From the IMG/VR virus record IMGVR_UViG_3300031951_000507, positions 1-38,147 of that record: a stretch of 38,147 bases of DNA, one strand, 5' to 3'. Under the pieces are notes generated by a model. It did no database searches. It saw nothing but the letters and a program-made list of their open reading frames with translations, and was not told the origin of the DNA. Both the position numbers and the translations under genes were made by a program. Shown here in pieces: positions 24,190-32,314 of this stretch (the first letter of the stretch is position 1; each line of letters starts with the position of its first letter). This DNA comes from a virus.

Positions 24190-24218
24190 CAAAGTTAATT
24201 AATATGCAAGGGACTTAG
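24190..24218 (-). promoter_or_regulatory. Predicted promoter P-MT with shared 12-mer
   Basis: The minus strand has TAACTTTG (24197-24190), fitting TAnnTTTG, with CTAAGTCCCTTG (24218-24207) ending 9 bases upstream. The same 12-mer precedes the box before the tail-fibre block. The 12-mer overlaps the last codons of the VRR-NUC gene. The 5' leader to the methyltransferase would be about 15 nt and includes its ribosome binding site. Confidence 0.5.
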
Positions 24219-24531
24219 TAAAATCTTCAAAACTCTTGATAATCTTGTAATTGCATCCTGATCGCTCGACCGTTGACTGCCACCAAACCTGAGAGGCGCT
24301 TTGCCTACCTTTCTCGGCTTTGAACTCTAGAAAGGTTACTCCAGAGCCGTCGGGGTGTATGTATGTCATGTCGGCCACGCCTGCCACCAAACCCATCACC
24401 TTAAGACTCGCGCCGTGCCTCGCATCGCGAGGGTTGTTGTGATTCATGTAAAGCAAGCCACGCTCGTCAGGGCGGTTATTCCAATGCCAAGTAAAGCAGA
24501 GGGCTTGGAGTTGGTGTTCAGTCATTCTCAT
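24199..24531 (-). CDS. VRR-NUC domain nuclease (110 aa)
   Basis: Single-domain VRR-NUC of the PD-(D/E)XK superfamily. Motifs: D54 (GLVAGVADM), E69-F-K71 (VTFLEFKAEKG) and Q81 (SASQVWWQ). Stand-alone phage members are thought to cut Holliday junctions or flaps. Its ATG lies within the end of the small upstream frame. The last codons contain the promoter 12-mer. Confidence 0.9.
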   Translation of the reverse strand: MRMTEHQLQALCFTWHWNNRPDERGLLYMNHNNPRDARHGASLKVMGLVAGVADMTYIHPDGSGVTFLEFKAEKGRQSASQVWWQSTVERSGCNYKIIKSFEDFTKSLAY

Positions 24532-24685
24532 ATAGCAAGTAATGGATTAAGGCATCACACTTCTTTTCCCAGTGTCTCATACCGACAAGCCACATCATGA
24601 ATAACACGCGAGCCGTATCGTAGCTTACGCCGTGCTCCATGACTATGTCATCGAGAAAGTCTTGAGATAAGCGGCGGTAGTTCAA
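24518..24685 (-). CDS. Small hypothetical protein between helicase and VRR-NUC (55 aa)
   Basis: Likely start is TTG 24685, overlapping the helicase stop as TTGA, with AAGG 9 nt upstream; an ATG at 24640 would give 40 aa. The protein (LSQDFLDDIVMEHGV, ARVLFMMWLVGMRHWEKK) is helical and ends 14 nt into the VRR-NUC gene. The tight overlaps on both sides argue it is real. Function unknown. Confidence 0.6.
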   Translation of the reverse strand: MNYRRLSQDFLDDIVMEHGVSYDTARVLFMMWLVGMRHWEKKCDALIHYLLYEND

Positions 24686-26100
24686 ATCAAGTGCCTTGTC
24701 TTATCCTTGTGAATAAATAACCAACCTTTTGCATATCCCATCGCATCGCGATAGGATTCGGCTTCGCTTCGCAACTTACACAAACTTTGTAGAACATAGA
24801 GCGGATTTAATTTACCCGCCTTTGTCAAGGCTACCCAATCATGCAAGCCTCCGAGCTTTGCCATCGCACGAGCCTCGTGAGGTTGCAATATAGCAAGTTC
24901 TTCAATTACTTCGCGCTCTGTTTTCGGGATCTCCGCTCCGCAGTACTCACACTCGCGAGCCGAGGCGTATAGGAACGCATCACACTCAGGACAATTCTTG
25001 TACACGGCTACGCCATCCCGTGGCTTTTTAGGTGGCTTTGTCCAATCCCTCTCCTCATCCCACATGCCAAAGCGGTAAAGGTTATTCCCGAAGTCCAAGA
25101 CCTTGAATTCGGTCTTGCCCTCGCATGTTCGCGAACCGCGTCCGACCATTTGCAGGAATAAGGGTAAAGACTTGGTAGCTCGATACAAAATAACAGTCTC
25201 AATACTCGGCTCATCAAAGCCCGTGGTAAAAAGTCCTACATTCACCAAAATCGCGCCCGCCGTCTCTTTATACCACTTCAAAGCGTTTCGACGCTCCTGA
25301 AGCCCCGCAAGGCCGCTAAGCGCCAAAGCGGGCAAACCTTCCGACTTGAATTCTTGCAGTACTTCATCCGCGCTGGCTAAGTTAGGTGCGAAGACTATCG
25401 TTTTGCTGCCTTCAGCCCAACGATTGTAATTTGTCACGACGCCCTTGTAAATTTGCGAACGCGAATAAATATCAGCAAGCGAGTCAGCATCATAGTCACC
25501 GCCTTTGGTCTTCACTTGGCTAAGGTCGATCGGAACCGAATAATACGACGGCTTGGCTAGGTAGCCATCATTAATAAGGCTCGGAATAGTCGAAGCTTCC
25601 ACCATAGCCGAGTAAACATCTCTCATACCGGTCCCCTTCCCTTCTCTCCAAGGAGTTGCCGTCGCTCCCAGAATGAAAGCGGACTCAGGTAGGGAAGGGA
25701 GGAGCTTGTCGAATGTTCGCTTATGGCACTCATCAAATATGAATAAATCCACGCTCTCAAGTAGCATCTTGTACTCTCGTAGCTCTCTCCGGCGATAGAT
25801 AGTCTCGATCATGGCTACGAAGATCTTTTGACTCGCATTGATTCGCGAGGTCTCTGCGGTGATCAGTTCTGGAACTATGGCGAGGTTATTGAGCGCCCCG
25901 CCCGCCTGCCATAGCAGCTCGCCTCGGTCGGTAATGATCATGACGCGCTTACCCTTTTGCATAGCTACTTGAGCGATAGCCGAGAACATCACCGTTTTGC
26001 CCGCTCCGGTCGGAGCGCATAATATCACTCGCTTATGACCTTGAGCAAAAGCGGCTCGAAGTTTGTCAATTGCAAGGACTTGATATGGTCGTAAATTCAT
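24682..26100 (-). CDS. DEAD/DEAH-type superfamily 2 helicase (472 aa)
   Basis: Motif I is A29-PTGAGKT36; motif II is the DECH variant (DLFIFDECHKRTFD); motif III GATATPW; motif VI QMVGRGSRTCEGK. After the helicase core there is a four-cysteine zinc-binding segment (CPECDAFLYASARECEYCG). Its likely job is opening DNA during replication or recombination. The start follows the iteron region directly and lacks a clear ribosome binding site, so its expression may be affected by proteins bound at the iterons. Confidence 0.92.
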   Translation of the reverse strand: MNLRPYQVLAIDKLRAAFAQGHKRVILCAPTGAGKTVMFSAIAQVAMQKGKRVMIITDRGELLWQAGGALNNLAIVPELITAETSRINASQKIFVAMIETIYRRRELREYKMLLESVDLFIFDECHKRTFDKLLPSLPESAFILGATATPWREGKGTGMRDVYSAMVEASTIPSLINDGYLAKPSYYSVPIDLSQVKTKGGDYDADSLADIYSRSQIYKGVVTNYNRWAEGSKTIVFAPNLASADEVLQEFKSEGLPALALSGLAGLQERRNALKWYKETAGAILVNVGLFTTGFDEPSIETVILYRATKSLPLFLQMVGRGSRTCEGKTEFKVLDFGNNLYRFGMWDEERDWTKPPKKPRDGVAVYKNCPECDAFLYASARECEYCGAEIPKTEREVIEELAILQPHEARAMAKLGGLHDWVALTKAGKLNPLYVLQSLCKLRSEAESYRDAMGYAKGWLFIHKDKTRHLI

Positions 26101-26313
26101 AGGTAGTCGGTAGTCGGTTCGGTAGTCGGTTCTTTTGAGAACTTGCTACCGTGTAAGTTTATTAAAAATCAATTGTTTACAGTGAAGGTAGTAAGATAAT
26201 ATAATATTATATATACTTTATATATATACACATGCACACACACACACACACACACACACATACATGTCTATATATACGGAGGGCGTTTTTTTAAGAGATC
26301 TTACTACCTACCT
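26101..26313. other. Candidate replication origin: iterons, nested inverted repeats, (CA)13
   Basis: A 213-bp gene-free stretch between the primase-helicase and helicase genes. GGTAGT occurs at 26102, 26109, 26121 and 26187, and inverted at 26303. GGTAGTAAGAT (26187-26197) pairs with its exact inverse at 26298-26308. Inside lies an AT-rich run and 14-bp arms with one mismatch (26221-26234 and 26263-26276), which flank thirteen CA units (26235-26260). Iterons plus AT-rich DNA next to the primase gene are typical of an origin; a transcription control region is an alternative. Confidence 0.55.
26235..26260 (+). repeat. (CA)13 dinucleotide tract
   Basis: Thirteen uninterrupted CA units in non-coding DNA. 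Such a tract is rare in a compact phage genome. It forms the loop between two 14-bp inverted arms. It could adopt altered helix forms, and its length may vary between isolates. Confidence 0.95.
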
Positions 26314-28548
26314 TCAGTCCGAATTTTGCGAATAATCGCCATAAGTGTCAAAACGCTTGCGAACCTTGACGCGATAGACTGTTCTTGGTATGTCGTTGAG
26401 CTTCTTTTTCTTCTTTTCAAAGCCTGCTTTGCCGAGTGCGATCCCGAGTCGGTTTTCCGCAAATTTGACCTCGAGATGCTTCATAATTGTATCTCGTACC
26501 TCTGTTGCGGTCATCCAAGTGCCCTCGAAAGCGGTTGGTTTTTCAAATACCACATCGAGCGCCTCGGCGGCGGTATCTACTTGCTCATTGTCAGCGCTTG
26601 ACATCGATAGTTGAGCTATTTCGCCTTTGTTGAGTTGCCAAGAGGCATCGCCTTCGGTTTTCCAGATGTGATAGGCTTCCATGAGCAAGTCGATCTTGTC
26701 TATTGCCCTGTAAGCCTCGAAGTTAATTGCTACCAGGTTAATCGGAATAATACGGCGGTTGCCGGTCGGGTCGTTAATCACTTCATTCTCATTTGAAGTA
26801 CCACAAAGCACGGCGTATCGCCTATAATCTTCAAATTTGCGCCCGTAGGGCTGCCTAAGGTTAAAAAACTGAGTCGAAGCGTATTGCTTCAGTAGTTTGT
26901 ACTCGTTTTTAGACTTGCCGCTGAACTCGTCATCGCATAGAATTAGTTTTCTGCACATTAGGATTTCATCATCTTTGCCTCGGTCAAGTTTGGACTCGCC
27001 GTAATAGTCCCGAAGTTCTGAAGGGAGTAGCCATCTAAAAAAGTTGGTTTTGCCTAGCCCTTGCTCACCGCACATCACTAGGATAAGAAGCGAGTAAGTG
27101 CCGTGCATGGAAGCTATGAGGCTAATTATCCACTTGCGTATAAAGATTTGAGTTATCATAGGCCCGAAGTCTATTACCTCACCGTTCTCGTTTACGATAT
27201 GGCGTGCTGTTACCGTCGCGATGAGTCGGTCAATAGTTCCGTTCTTGACCTCGCGGTCTTGATAGCGCTCAAAGAAGTCAAGGAATGGATTGTAAGTGCG
27301 GGTGTTATCATTGTGGATAAGTGAATCTACATGCGACTGGGTGCATTTCGTACCAAGCGCTGTTGCAATTTCGGACCAGATCGTATTCAGGTTGCTAGTA
27401 GTCATTGGCCTACCTTTGTACTCAATCTCTTGAGTTACTTCATTCTTTTTAATGTCGTAGGCTTCGAGCGCTGCTTTGATGAGTGGGATAACGTTTTCAT
27501 CGCGTTTTATCTTTGCATCATCAAGATTATGTTCGCTTAGTTGCTTAGACACCTCTCTTGCAAGTTCGCTTGATATACCTTCTTGTTCTGCTAGTTTTAC
27601 AAGTCTATTTTCAGTTGAAGTAGTTTTATCTTTATTAGTCTTTTCAAGTACGATATGAGTACTTTGTAAGTATTGTGTTTCTTTCGTTTGGAACTGAATG
27701 CCATACTCTTTGCACTTAAAGAATAGCGTCGCGATACCTACGCTACCGTCGTTTGTTTTCAAGAAGTTATCATACTTTGCATCGGTATTTTGCGCGTTGT
27801 ATTCCGGATGAATCTCACTTATAGCGTGAAAGTAATCGCGGCCCGCTTCGCCGTAGTGATCAGCTAAAGCAAAACCGATTTGTATCCAATCGTGATAGGA
27901 TTCGGTAAGATCGATGCGACGGCTACGGATCTGGCTAATAATAAACTCCATATCCTTTGAGGTATGCGCATGGATTACTCTTGTACTGATTTGCGCCTCT
28001 TTTTTGAGGTACTTCTTGAATACGGGTACTTCTTTTGTGTTTTTATGTAGGAACGGATCGAATGAGACAAAGCGAAGGCGCGTCACATCTTTACATGCTT
28101 TGTCGGCTACGAGGTGATAGGTATCCGCTAGGTATTTCTCTATGGCTAGGTATGCGTCTAAGTGCTTTGTCGGCTCTATCCTGAAGTAGATTGCATATCC
28201 AAGCCCTCCGAGGGACTGATGGAAGGCAAAGACAAAAGGATCACCGACAAGCGCTCGTACTTTCTCGTTTAGCCCTTCATTATCTTTGTCATCGACATCG
28301 ATGCAAATTAACCCGCTATGATTCTTGAGGCCTGCTTGACCTCGCCCGGTGAACTCACCGCTCGGAGTCACTGCAATGATCTTGCGCTTAGCCGTTTTGC
28401 GCTCTTCGGGGTCTTGAATAGCTCTGTAGGTTATTACATCATCTTGCCAGTGGCCGTTCTTGATAAGGTATAGATACTCGGTAAAGTCTATAAGCTCTTG
28501 CGGGCGCGTGGCCTCTGCATTTGCGAATAGTGTGATAACATTACTCAT
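26314..28548 (-). CDS. Primase-helicase: BT4734-like primase, PriCT-2 and VirE/VapE SF3-type helicase (744 aa)
   Basis: Residues 1-185 are the BT4734-like primase-type domain with D84-V-D86-D87 (GLICIDVDDKDN). Residues about 205-290 match PriCT-2 (YHDWIQIGFALADHYGEAGRDYF). Residues 420-690 are a VirE/VapE ATPase: Walker A G494-EQGLGKT-501, Walker B LILCDDE 535-541 and GTSNENEVINDPTGNRRIIP. Together these make the replicative primase-helicase of the phage, of a type common in Bacteroidota. AGAGAG precedes the ATG. The likely origin lies right after its stop. Confidence 0.95.
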   Translation of the reverse strand: MSNVITLFANAEATRPQELIDFTEYLYLIKNGHWQDDVITYRAIQDPEERKTAKRKIIAVTPSGEFTGRGQAGLKNHSGLICIDVDDKDNEGLNEKVRALVGDPFVFAFHQSLGGLGYAIYFRIEPTKHLDAYLAIEKYLADTYHLVADKACKDVTRLRFVSFDPFLHKNTKEVPVFKKYLKKEAQISTRVIHAHTSKDMEFIISQIRSRRIDLTESYHDWIQIGFALADHYGEAGRDYFHAISEIHPEYNAQNTDAKYDNFLKTNDGSVGIATLFFKCKEYGIQFQTKETQYLQSTHIVLEKTNKDKTTSTENRLVKLAEQEGISSELAREVSKQLSEHNLDDAKIKRDENVIPLIKAALEAYDIKKNEVTQEIEYKGRPMTTSNLNTIWSEIATALGTKCTQSHVDSLIHNDNTRTYNPFLDFFERYQDREVKNGTIDRLIATVTARHIVNENGEVIDFGPMITQIFIRKWIISLIASMHGTYSLLILVMCGEQGLGKTNFFRWLLPSELRDYYGESKLDRGKDDEILMCRKLILCDDEFSGKSKNEYKLLKQYASTQFFNLRQPYGRKFEDYRRYAVLCGTSNENEVINDPTGNRRIIPINLVAINFEAYRAIDKIDLLMEAYHIWKTEGDASWQLNKGEIAQLSMSSADNEQVDTAAEALDVVFEKPTAFEGTWMTATEVRDTIMKHLEVKFAENRLGIALGKAGFEKKKKKLNDIPRTVYRVKVRKRFDTYGDYSQNSD

Positions 28549-28984
28549 GCTTACTCTCTTTGATTAGGGTTCTGTAAAGCGTCCGAAAGTCAGGGTCTAT
28601 GATAGCTCGGTCTTCGACTGCGCGGGCGGCAATAATAGGCAATTTATGGCCACAATTAAAGATAAATCCGCAGTCTTGTTTTGTGAATCCGTTATGCATA
28701 TAGCAAAGAGTAATCGCGACATAGCGAGGGAATCCTTGCTCTTGGAATATAGCGAGCGCTTGGATGCCAAAGGCGCGTGCTGTTAGTTCAGCGACGCGCT
28801 CGGCGATGTGATAGAGTTGTGCATTTGTGAGGTGCTTAATCTTACCGCGTGGCTTCTTTGGCCTATTGCCGAAGAGTATCTCTCTTTCTATCTTCAGTTG
28901 CTGCGAAAGAGGGAGCGTAGCAAGCGGCGTGCGATTTGTGTCAGCCGCGAGGTCATTAATATGACCGATAGCATGAATACGCAT
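28541..28984 (-). CDS. DnaA-domain-IV-like HTH protein, paralogue 1 (147 aa)
   Basis: Shares an N-terminal signature with two other genes in this region: LSQQLKIEREILFGNRP here. The C-terminal part (QEQGFPRYVAITLCYMHNGFTKQDCGFIFNCGHKLPIIAARAV, then DPDFRTLYRTL) resembles the helix-turn-helix layout of DnaA domain IV, where conserved helices read double-stranded DnaA boxes. Only this DNA-binding part is present; there is no ATPase. It could bind the origin iterons. It overlaps the primase start by 8 nt. The conserved N-terminus confirms the start. Confidence 0.75.
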   Translation of the reverse strand: MRIHAIGHINDLAADTNRTPLATLPLSQQLKIEREILFGNRPKKPRGKIKHLTNAQLYHIAERVAELTARAFGIQALAIFQEQGFPRYVAITLCYMHNGFTKQDCGFIFNCGHKLPIIAARAVEDRAIIDPDFRTLYRTLIKESKHE

Positions 28985-29052
28985 ATTTTTTGCCCGGTAT
29001 TGTGGAAAGATTCTGCAAGCTCGTCAAGGCTTTGGCGGTCGAAGTTATTCAT
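28894..29052 (-). CDS. Possible small overlapping ORF (52 aa)
   Basis: Starts 11 nt after the preceding gene with AAGG near the ATG, and begins MNNFDRQSLDELAESFHNTG. It then overlaps the first 91 nt of the next gene in another frame, where its sequence looks less protein-like. It could be a short coupling ORF filling the 79-nt gap, or chance. Confidence 0.3.
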   Translation of the reverse strand: MNNFDRQSLDELAESFHNTGQKICVFMLSVILMTSRLTQIARRLLRSLFRSN

Positions 29053-29063
29053 AATATACCTTG

Positions 29064-29375
29064 TCAAAATTTGAGTTTTATACGATCAGCAGCTTCTCTC
29101 ATAGCTTTCCATAATTTTGGATCGATGCTGTATTCATTATCTTCAGCCTTCGGTAGTTCGATTGCATCGAGTGCTATGTAGTGCGGTTCGATGTCGTAGA
29201 TTGAGTCGATGCTTATTTTGCTTGGCATTGGTCTCGTGCAGTAAAAATATACATCTTGATTTGTTTTACTTCGCTTTATGTATCCTACTTCATACTGCGG
29301 GCCGTCTTCGAGATCGATTCGCAAAAGTATCATACCTTCAGGCCATTCGCCGTATTCGAGTTTAGTCCATTTCAT
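29064..29375 (-). CDS. Hypothetical protein (103 aa)
   Basis: Starts MKWTKLEYGEWPEG with GGAGAG 7 nt upstream. The sequence alternates strands (MILLRIDLEDGPQYEVGYIKR, VYFYCTRPMPSKI) and ends in a helix (PKLWKAMREAADRIK). The N-terminal W-x(2)-L-x(3)-E-x-P and the strand pattern recall DUF551-type phage proteins, but this is weak. Between two HTH paralogues. Confidence 0.75.
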   Translation of the reverse strand: MKWTKLEYGEWPEGMILLRIDLEDGPQYEVGYIKRSKTNQDVYFYCTRPMPSKISIDSIYDIEPHYIALDAIELPKAEDNEYSIDPKLWKAMREAADRIKLKF

Positions 29376-29376
29376 T

Positions 29377-29955
29377 TTATTTCTCTCCTTTTAGTTGGTA
29401 GTTAGCGCTCTTGTATTTTTTGAATCCTACTCTATCAGCATGTTCGTATAAAAACTTATCAAGAGATATGAATATATTTTGATACTTACCATATACATCG
29501 ACAATATCCATTATATGATGAACATGATATGATAGAGTTGAGCGATCCATTTTTAGATAAGCGGCCACTTCAAAGCTCGTTAGGTTTAGATAACATATTG
29601 CAAAGAATATGAATACTTTTTTTGCATATACGACCTCTTGATACCGTACTTTCATTTTTAGTGATGGATACGGAAGCTCAATCAGTCGTATTACTTCTTT
29701 CTCAAGTAATGGTAATATGTCAAGCGGTCTATCAAAGTCAAGCCATGTCGAGCGATCCATGAAGTAGCCCGACCGTTTTGTCGTATCGGGCTGCACCATG
29801 TCTATTCTTGTTCTGCTATCTTTATACGGCTCCATCTCTTTTGCAATCTTTAAGCGCTCTTCGCGAAGTTGCTCGGAGAGTGATCGACCAGGCTCGAAGG
29901 CCGTGCGACCGAGAGTGTAATTAACTTCTTGTAGTATATCGTTTTCTTCATTCAT
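29377..29955 (-). CDS. DnaA-domain-IV-like HTH protein, paralogue 2 (192 aa)
   Basis: Has the family N-motif SLSEQLREERLKI (residues 24-36) and a C-terminal helical domain that is the clearest DnaA-like one: KVFIFFAICYLNLTSFEVAAYLKMDRSTLSYHVHHIMDI, where MDRSTLSYHV aligns with the D-H-S-T-V recognition segment of DnaA domain IV. The central part (residues 60-95) is specific to this copy. Coupled to the DNA methyltransferase by ATGA. A replication or transcription regulator is likely. Confidence 0.75.
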   Translation of the reverse strand: MNEENDILQEVNYTLGRTAFEPGRSLSEQLREERLKIAKEMEPYKDSRTRIDMVQPDTTKRSGYFMDRSTWLDFDRPLDILPLLEKEVIRLIELPYPSLKMKVRYQEVVYAKKVFIFFAICYLNLTSFEVAAYLKMDRSTLSYHVHHIMDIVDVYGKYQNIFISLDKFLYEHADRVGFKKYKSANYQLKGEK

Positions 29956-30935
29956 GAAAATATCTCCTCTTGTACTTTGTCTTTAAATCTTTTGCTAGCT
30001 TCTTTTAGATTAATAATCGCTTGCTTGAAGTAACTATCTTTTAATTCTATTCCGATAGCTTTGCGACCGAGTGAAACAGGACTATACACTTCAGATCCGA
30101 CTCCCATGAATGGAGTAAGTACGACCTCTTTTGGATTAGAATATAGTTCTACTATTCTATCGATTACATCAAGTTGTAAGGGGTGTACATGTTTCTCGTC
30201 ATCTTCCTCTTTGGAATCACGGAACGGTAAAACATTATCTATTCTAATATCATCCCAAACCGAGCTAGCATATCTTTGCCATGTGAGGTGAGAAAGTTTA
30301 TTTCCTGAAGGGTCGCCGTCGTAATCTTTCCACTTTTTTACAAAATCTTTGTAGTTACCGTATGTTTCTTTATGAGCTTCTAAAAATGGAGTTTCTCCAA
30401 AGTATTCAGTAAGTCCGCATGGATGAGTAACTGGTACTTGATTATCGCCTGCTTTTGTAAATATCAATACATAATCAGGCATTGCAGTAAAACACTTTGT
30501 AGAGTCTTCGACAATAAATTTATGCATTAAAGATTGCACCATTGTACGCATGCGAACTTTTAGAGGCTCTTTCCATACGGTTATGCGATTGCGATAATAA
30601 AAACCATGTTTTTCATGAATTCTAATTATCTCATGTGGAAAGTCCCATAGATAACATCTGTTATCAAAAACATCAGTACAATGAACTGCAGTAATACGAC
30701 CGGGCTTTGTTACTCTTGAAATTTCTTGTACTAGGAATTCGTACTGTTCTAAGAACTGCTCGCGACTTTCACAATTACTAAAATCATTCTCATGAGATGA
30801 GTAATTGTAAAGACCTGCGAACGGTGGAGAATAGACTGAAAGGTCTATGCTATCATTTGCCAAAGTTGGAAGTACATACATGCAGTCACTATTATAGATT
30901 GCATAATTATCGGTTATTACTTGCTCTTTAATCAT
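29952..30935 (-). CDS. DNA methyltransferase, beta-class N4/N6 type (327 aa)
   Basis: Catalytic motif IV S36-PPF39 (LSVYSPPFAGLYNYSS) comes near the N-terminus and the SAM-binding FxGxG (TPFMGVGSEVYSP, about 274-286) near the C-terminus, followed by GRKAIGIELKDSYFKQA. This order defines the beta class of amino-methyltransferases; SPPF fits N4-cytosine or N6-adenine. No restriction endonuclease is seen nearby, so it is an orphan, probably protecting phage DNA or regulating expression. ATGA overlap with the helicase upstream. Confidence 0.93.
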   Translation of the reverse strand: MIKEQVITDNYAIYNSDCMYVLPTLANDSIDLSVYSPPFAGLYNYSSHENDFSNCESREQFLEQYEFLVQEISRVTKPGRITAVHCTDVFDNRCYLWDFPHEIIRIHEKHGFYYRNRITVWKEPLKVRMRTMVQSLMHKFIVEDSTKCFTAMPDYVLIFTKAGDNQVPVTHPCGLTEYFGETPFLEAHKETYGNYKDFVKKWKDYDGDPSGNKLSHLTWQRYASSVWDDIRIDNVLPFRDSKEEDDEKHVHPLQLDVIDRIVELYSNPKEVVLTPFMGVGSEVYSPVSLGRKAIGIELKDSYFKQAIINLKEASKRFKDKVQEEIFS

Positions 30936-32314
30936 AAGAAACTCGGTAGGGTAATTGGTTTATTAAATTCTTTGCTTTCTATTTTGAAGTCTTGAGATGT
31001 TTGCTTTGTTAGATTATCGAACATTTGAATAGCGCGGTCTTTTTTTATCATAAGACTTTCCATAACTTTTGTTTGTCCATCTGATAAAATAAGATCTACA
31101 GTAACCGGTCTTTTTTGTCCAAATCTCCAAAAGCGTCGTATAGCTTGATAGTATTGCTCATATGAATAAGTAGGAAAGTATGTCGTATGATTGCAGTGCT
31201 GCCAGTTAAGACCAAAAGCGGTAATAGATGTTTTTGTGATTAGTTTCTTGATATCACCAGCGCTGAATCCTAAAAGTATTTCCTCTTTCTTATCTATGTT
31301 CATATTGCCTTTGACTTCGACTGTACTCTTGTCGAGTTCTCCGATTAGATCGGCTTCATCGTTAAGATTAACCCAGTAAACAGAGCACTCATGATCTTTT
31401 GCTTTCTCGACTGCTTTATGGCATCGCATTTCTAAAGTAGCTCTTACTTCGGCTTTTATCTCTTTGAATCCTGTAGCCGGAATAGCGAACATGGTATTTT
31501 GACCATCGATAGCAAGCGGATCAGTATTTTCTATAATTGTGATATTCTCGATAAGTTCGGGCAAAATATGACGCTCATCACTGAATCCAAAGTCTGAAGG
31601 CTTGCGCATTGATATTGACCATGATGCTATCCATCTCCAAAAGTCCTGCTCTGCATGAGCTTTGAGATACCACTCTTCGCCCTGCCTTGCTTTGCTTATT
31701 TGCGATAACTTGGCTACATTGTTTTGATTGTTTTTGAAAAACTTAGAAAGCATATCCATATAGCCAAGATACCCAAGAGCTTCGGAACTCGTGCCTAATT
31801 CTATGTAATCGTTAGGGCTTGGAGTCGCGGTGAATAGGAATCGATATTTGACTTTTTTCAAGAATGCAGTGATAGCATTTTTAGTAGCTCCTTCAAAGTT
31901 TTTTAAGATAGAGCTTTCATCTAGGATAACACACTCGAAGTCCTTTGAGTTGAAGTTTTCCAAGCGCTCGTAATTGCAAACTACTATCTTAGTTTTGTAG
32001 TTACCATCTTTGCTATATTCGATGTCATCGATACCAAACTTTTCAGCCTCTTTAATAAATTGAAAAGCGACTGCAAGCGGTGTAATAATCAATACCGGCT
32101 TATTGGTCTTTCTTGCATAATTCACGGCTATTGTAAGCTCTAGAATAGTCTTTCCTAATCCTGTATCTAAGAATACCGCGCATCTCCCTTTCTTTATTGC
32201 ATATTCGGCTACATGCTTTTGGTAGTCGAACATATCTTCAGGTAAAAACGAGGTATCTATGCCATAATCTATCGAGCTATGTTTTTTGCTCTCAAGAAAC
32301 TCCTTATATGTCAT
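30932..32314 (-). CDS. SNF2-type superfamily 2 helicase/translocase (460 aa)
   Basis: Motif I LDTGLGKT (49-56), motif II DESS (CVILDESSILKNF) in place of DEAH, motif III TATPSPND, and motif VI QAIRRFWRFGQKRPV, all as in small phage SNF2-like proteins. The DE-S-S variant is seen in family members that pair with DNA methyltransferases. It overlaps both its neighbours by 4 nt. It may move along DNA and help the methyltransferase or remove bound proteins. Confidence 0.92.
   Translation of the reverse strand: MTYKEFLESKKHSSIDYGIDTSFLPEDMFDYQKHVAEYAIKKGRCAVFLDTGLGKTILELTIAVNYARKTNKPVLIITPLAVAFQFIKEAEKFGIDDIEYSKDGNYKTKIVVCNYERLENFNSKDFECVILDESSILKNFEGATKNAITAFLKKVKYRFLFTATPSPNDYIELGTSSEALGYLGYMDMLSKFFKNNQNNVAKLSQISKARQGEEWYLKAHAEQDFWRWIASWSISMRKPSDFGFSDERHILPELIENITIIENTDPLAIDGQNTMFAIPATGFKEIKAEVRATLEMRCHKAVEKAKDHECSVYWVNLNDEADLIGELDKSTVEVKGNMNIDKKEEILLGFSAGDIKKLITKTSITAFGLNWQHCNHTTYFPTYSYEQYYQAIRRFWRFGQKRPVTVDLILSDGQTKVMESLMIKKDRAIQMFDNLTKQTSQDFKIESKEFNKPITLPSFL

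Noticed and set aside
26221-26276. CA tract as a CRISPR array or tandem coding repeat
   Set aside because: It is a pure dinucleotide repeat with no spacers and no open frame.
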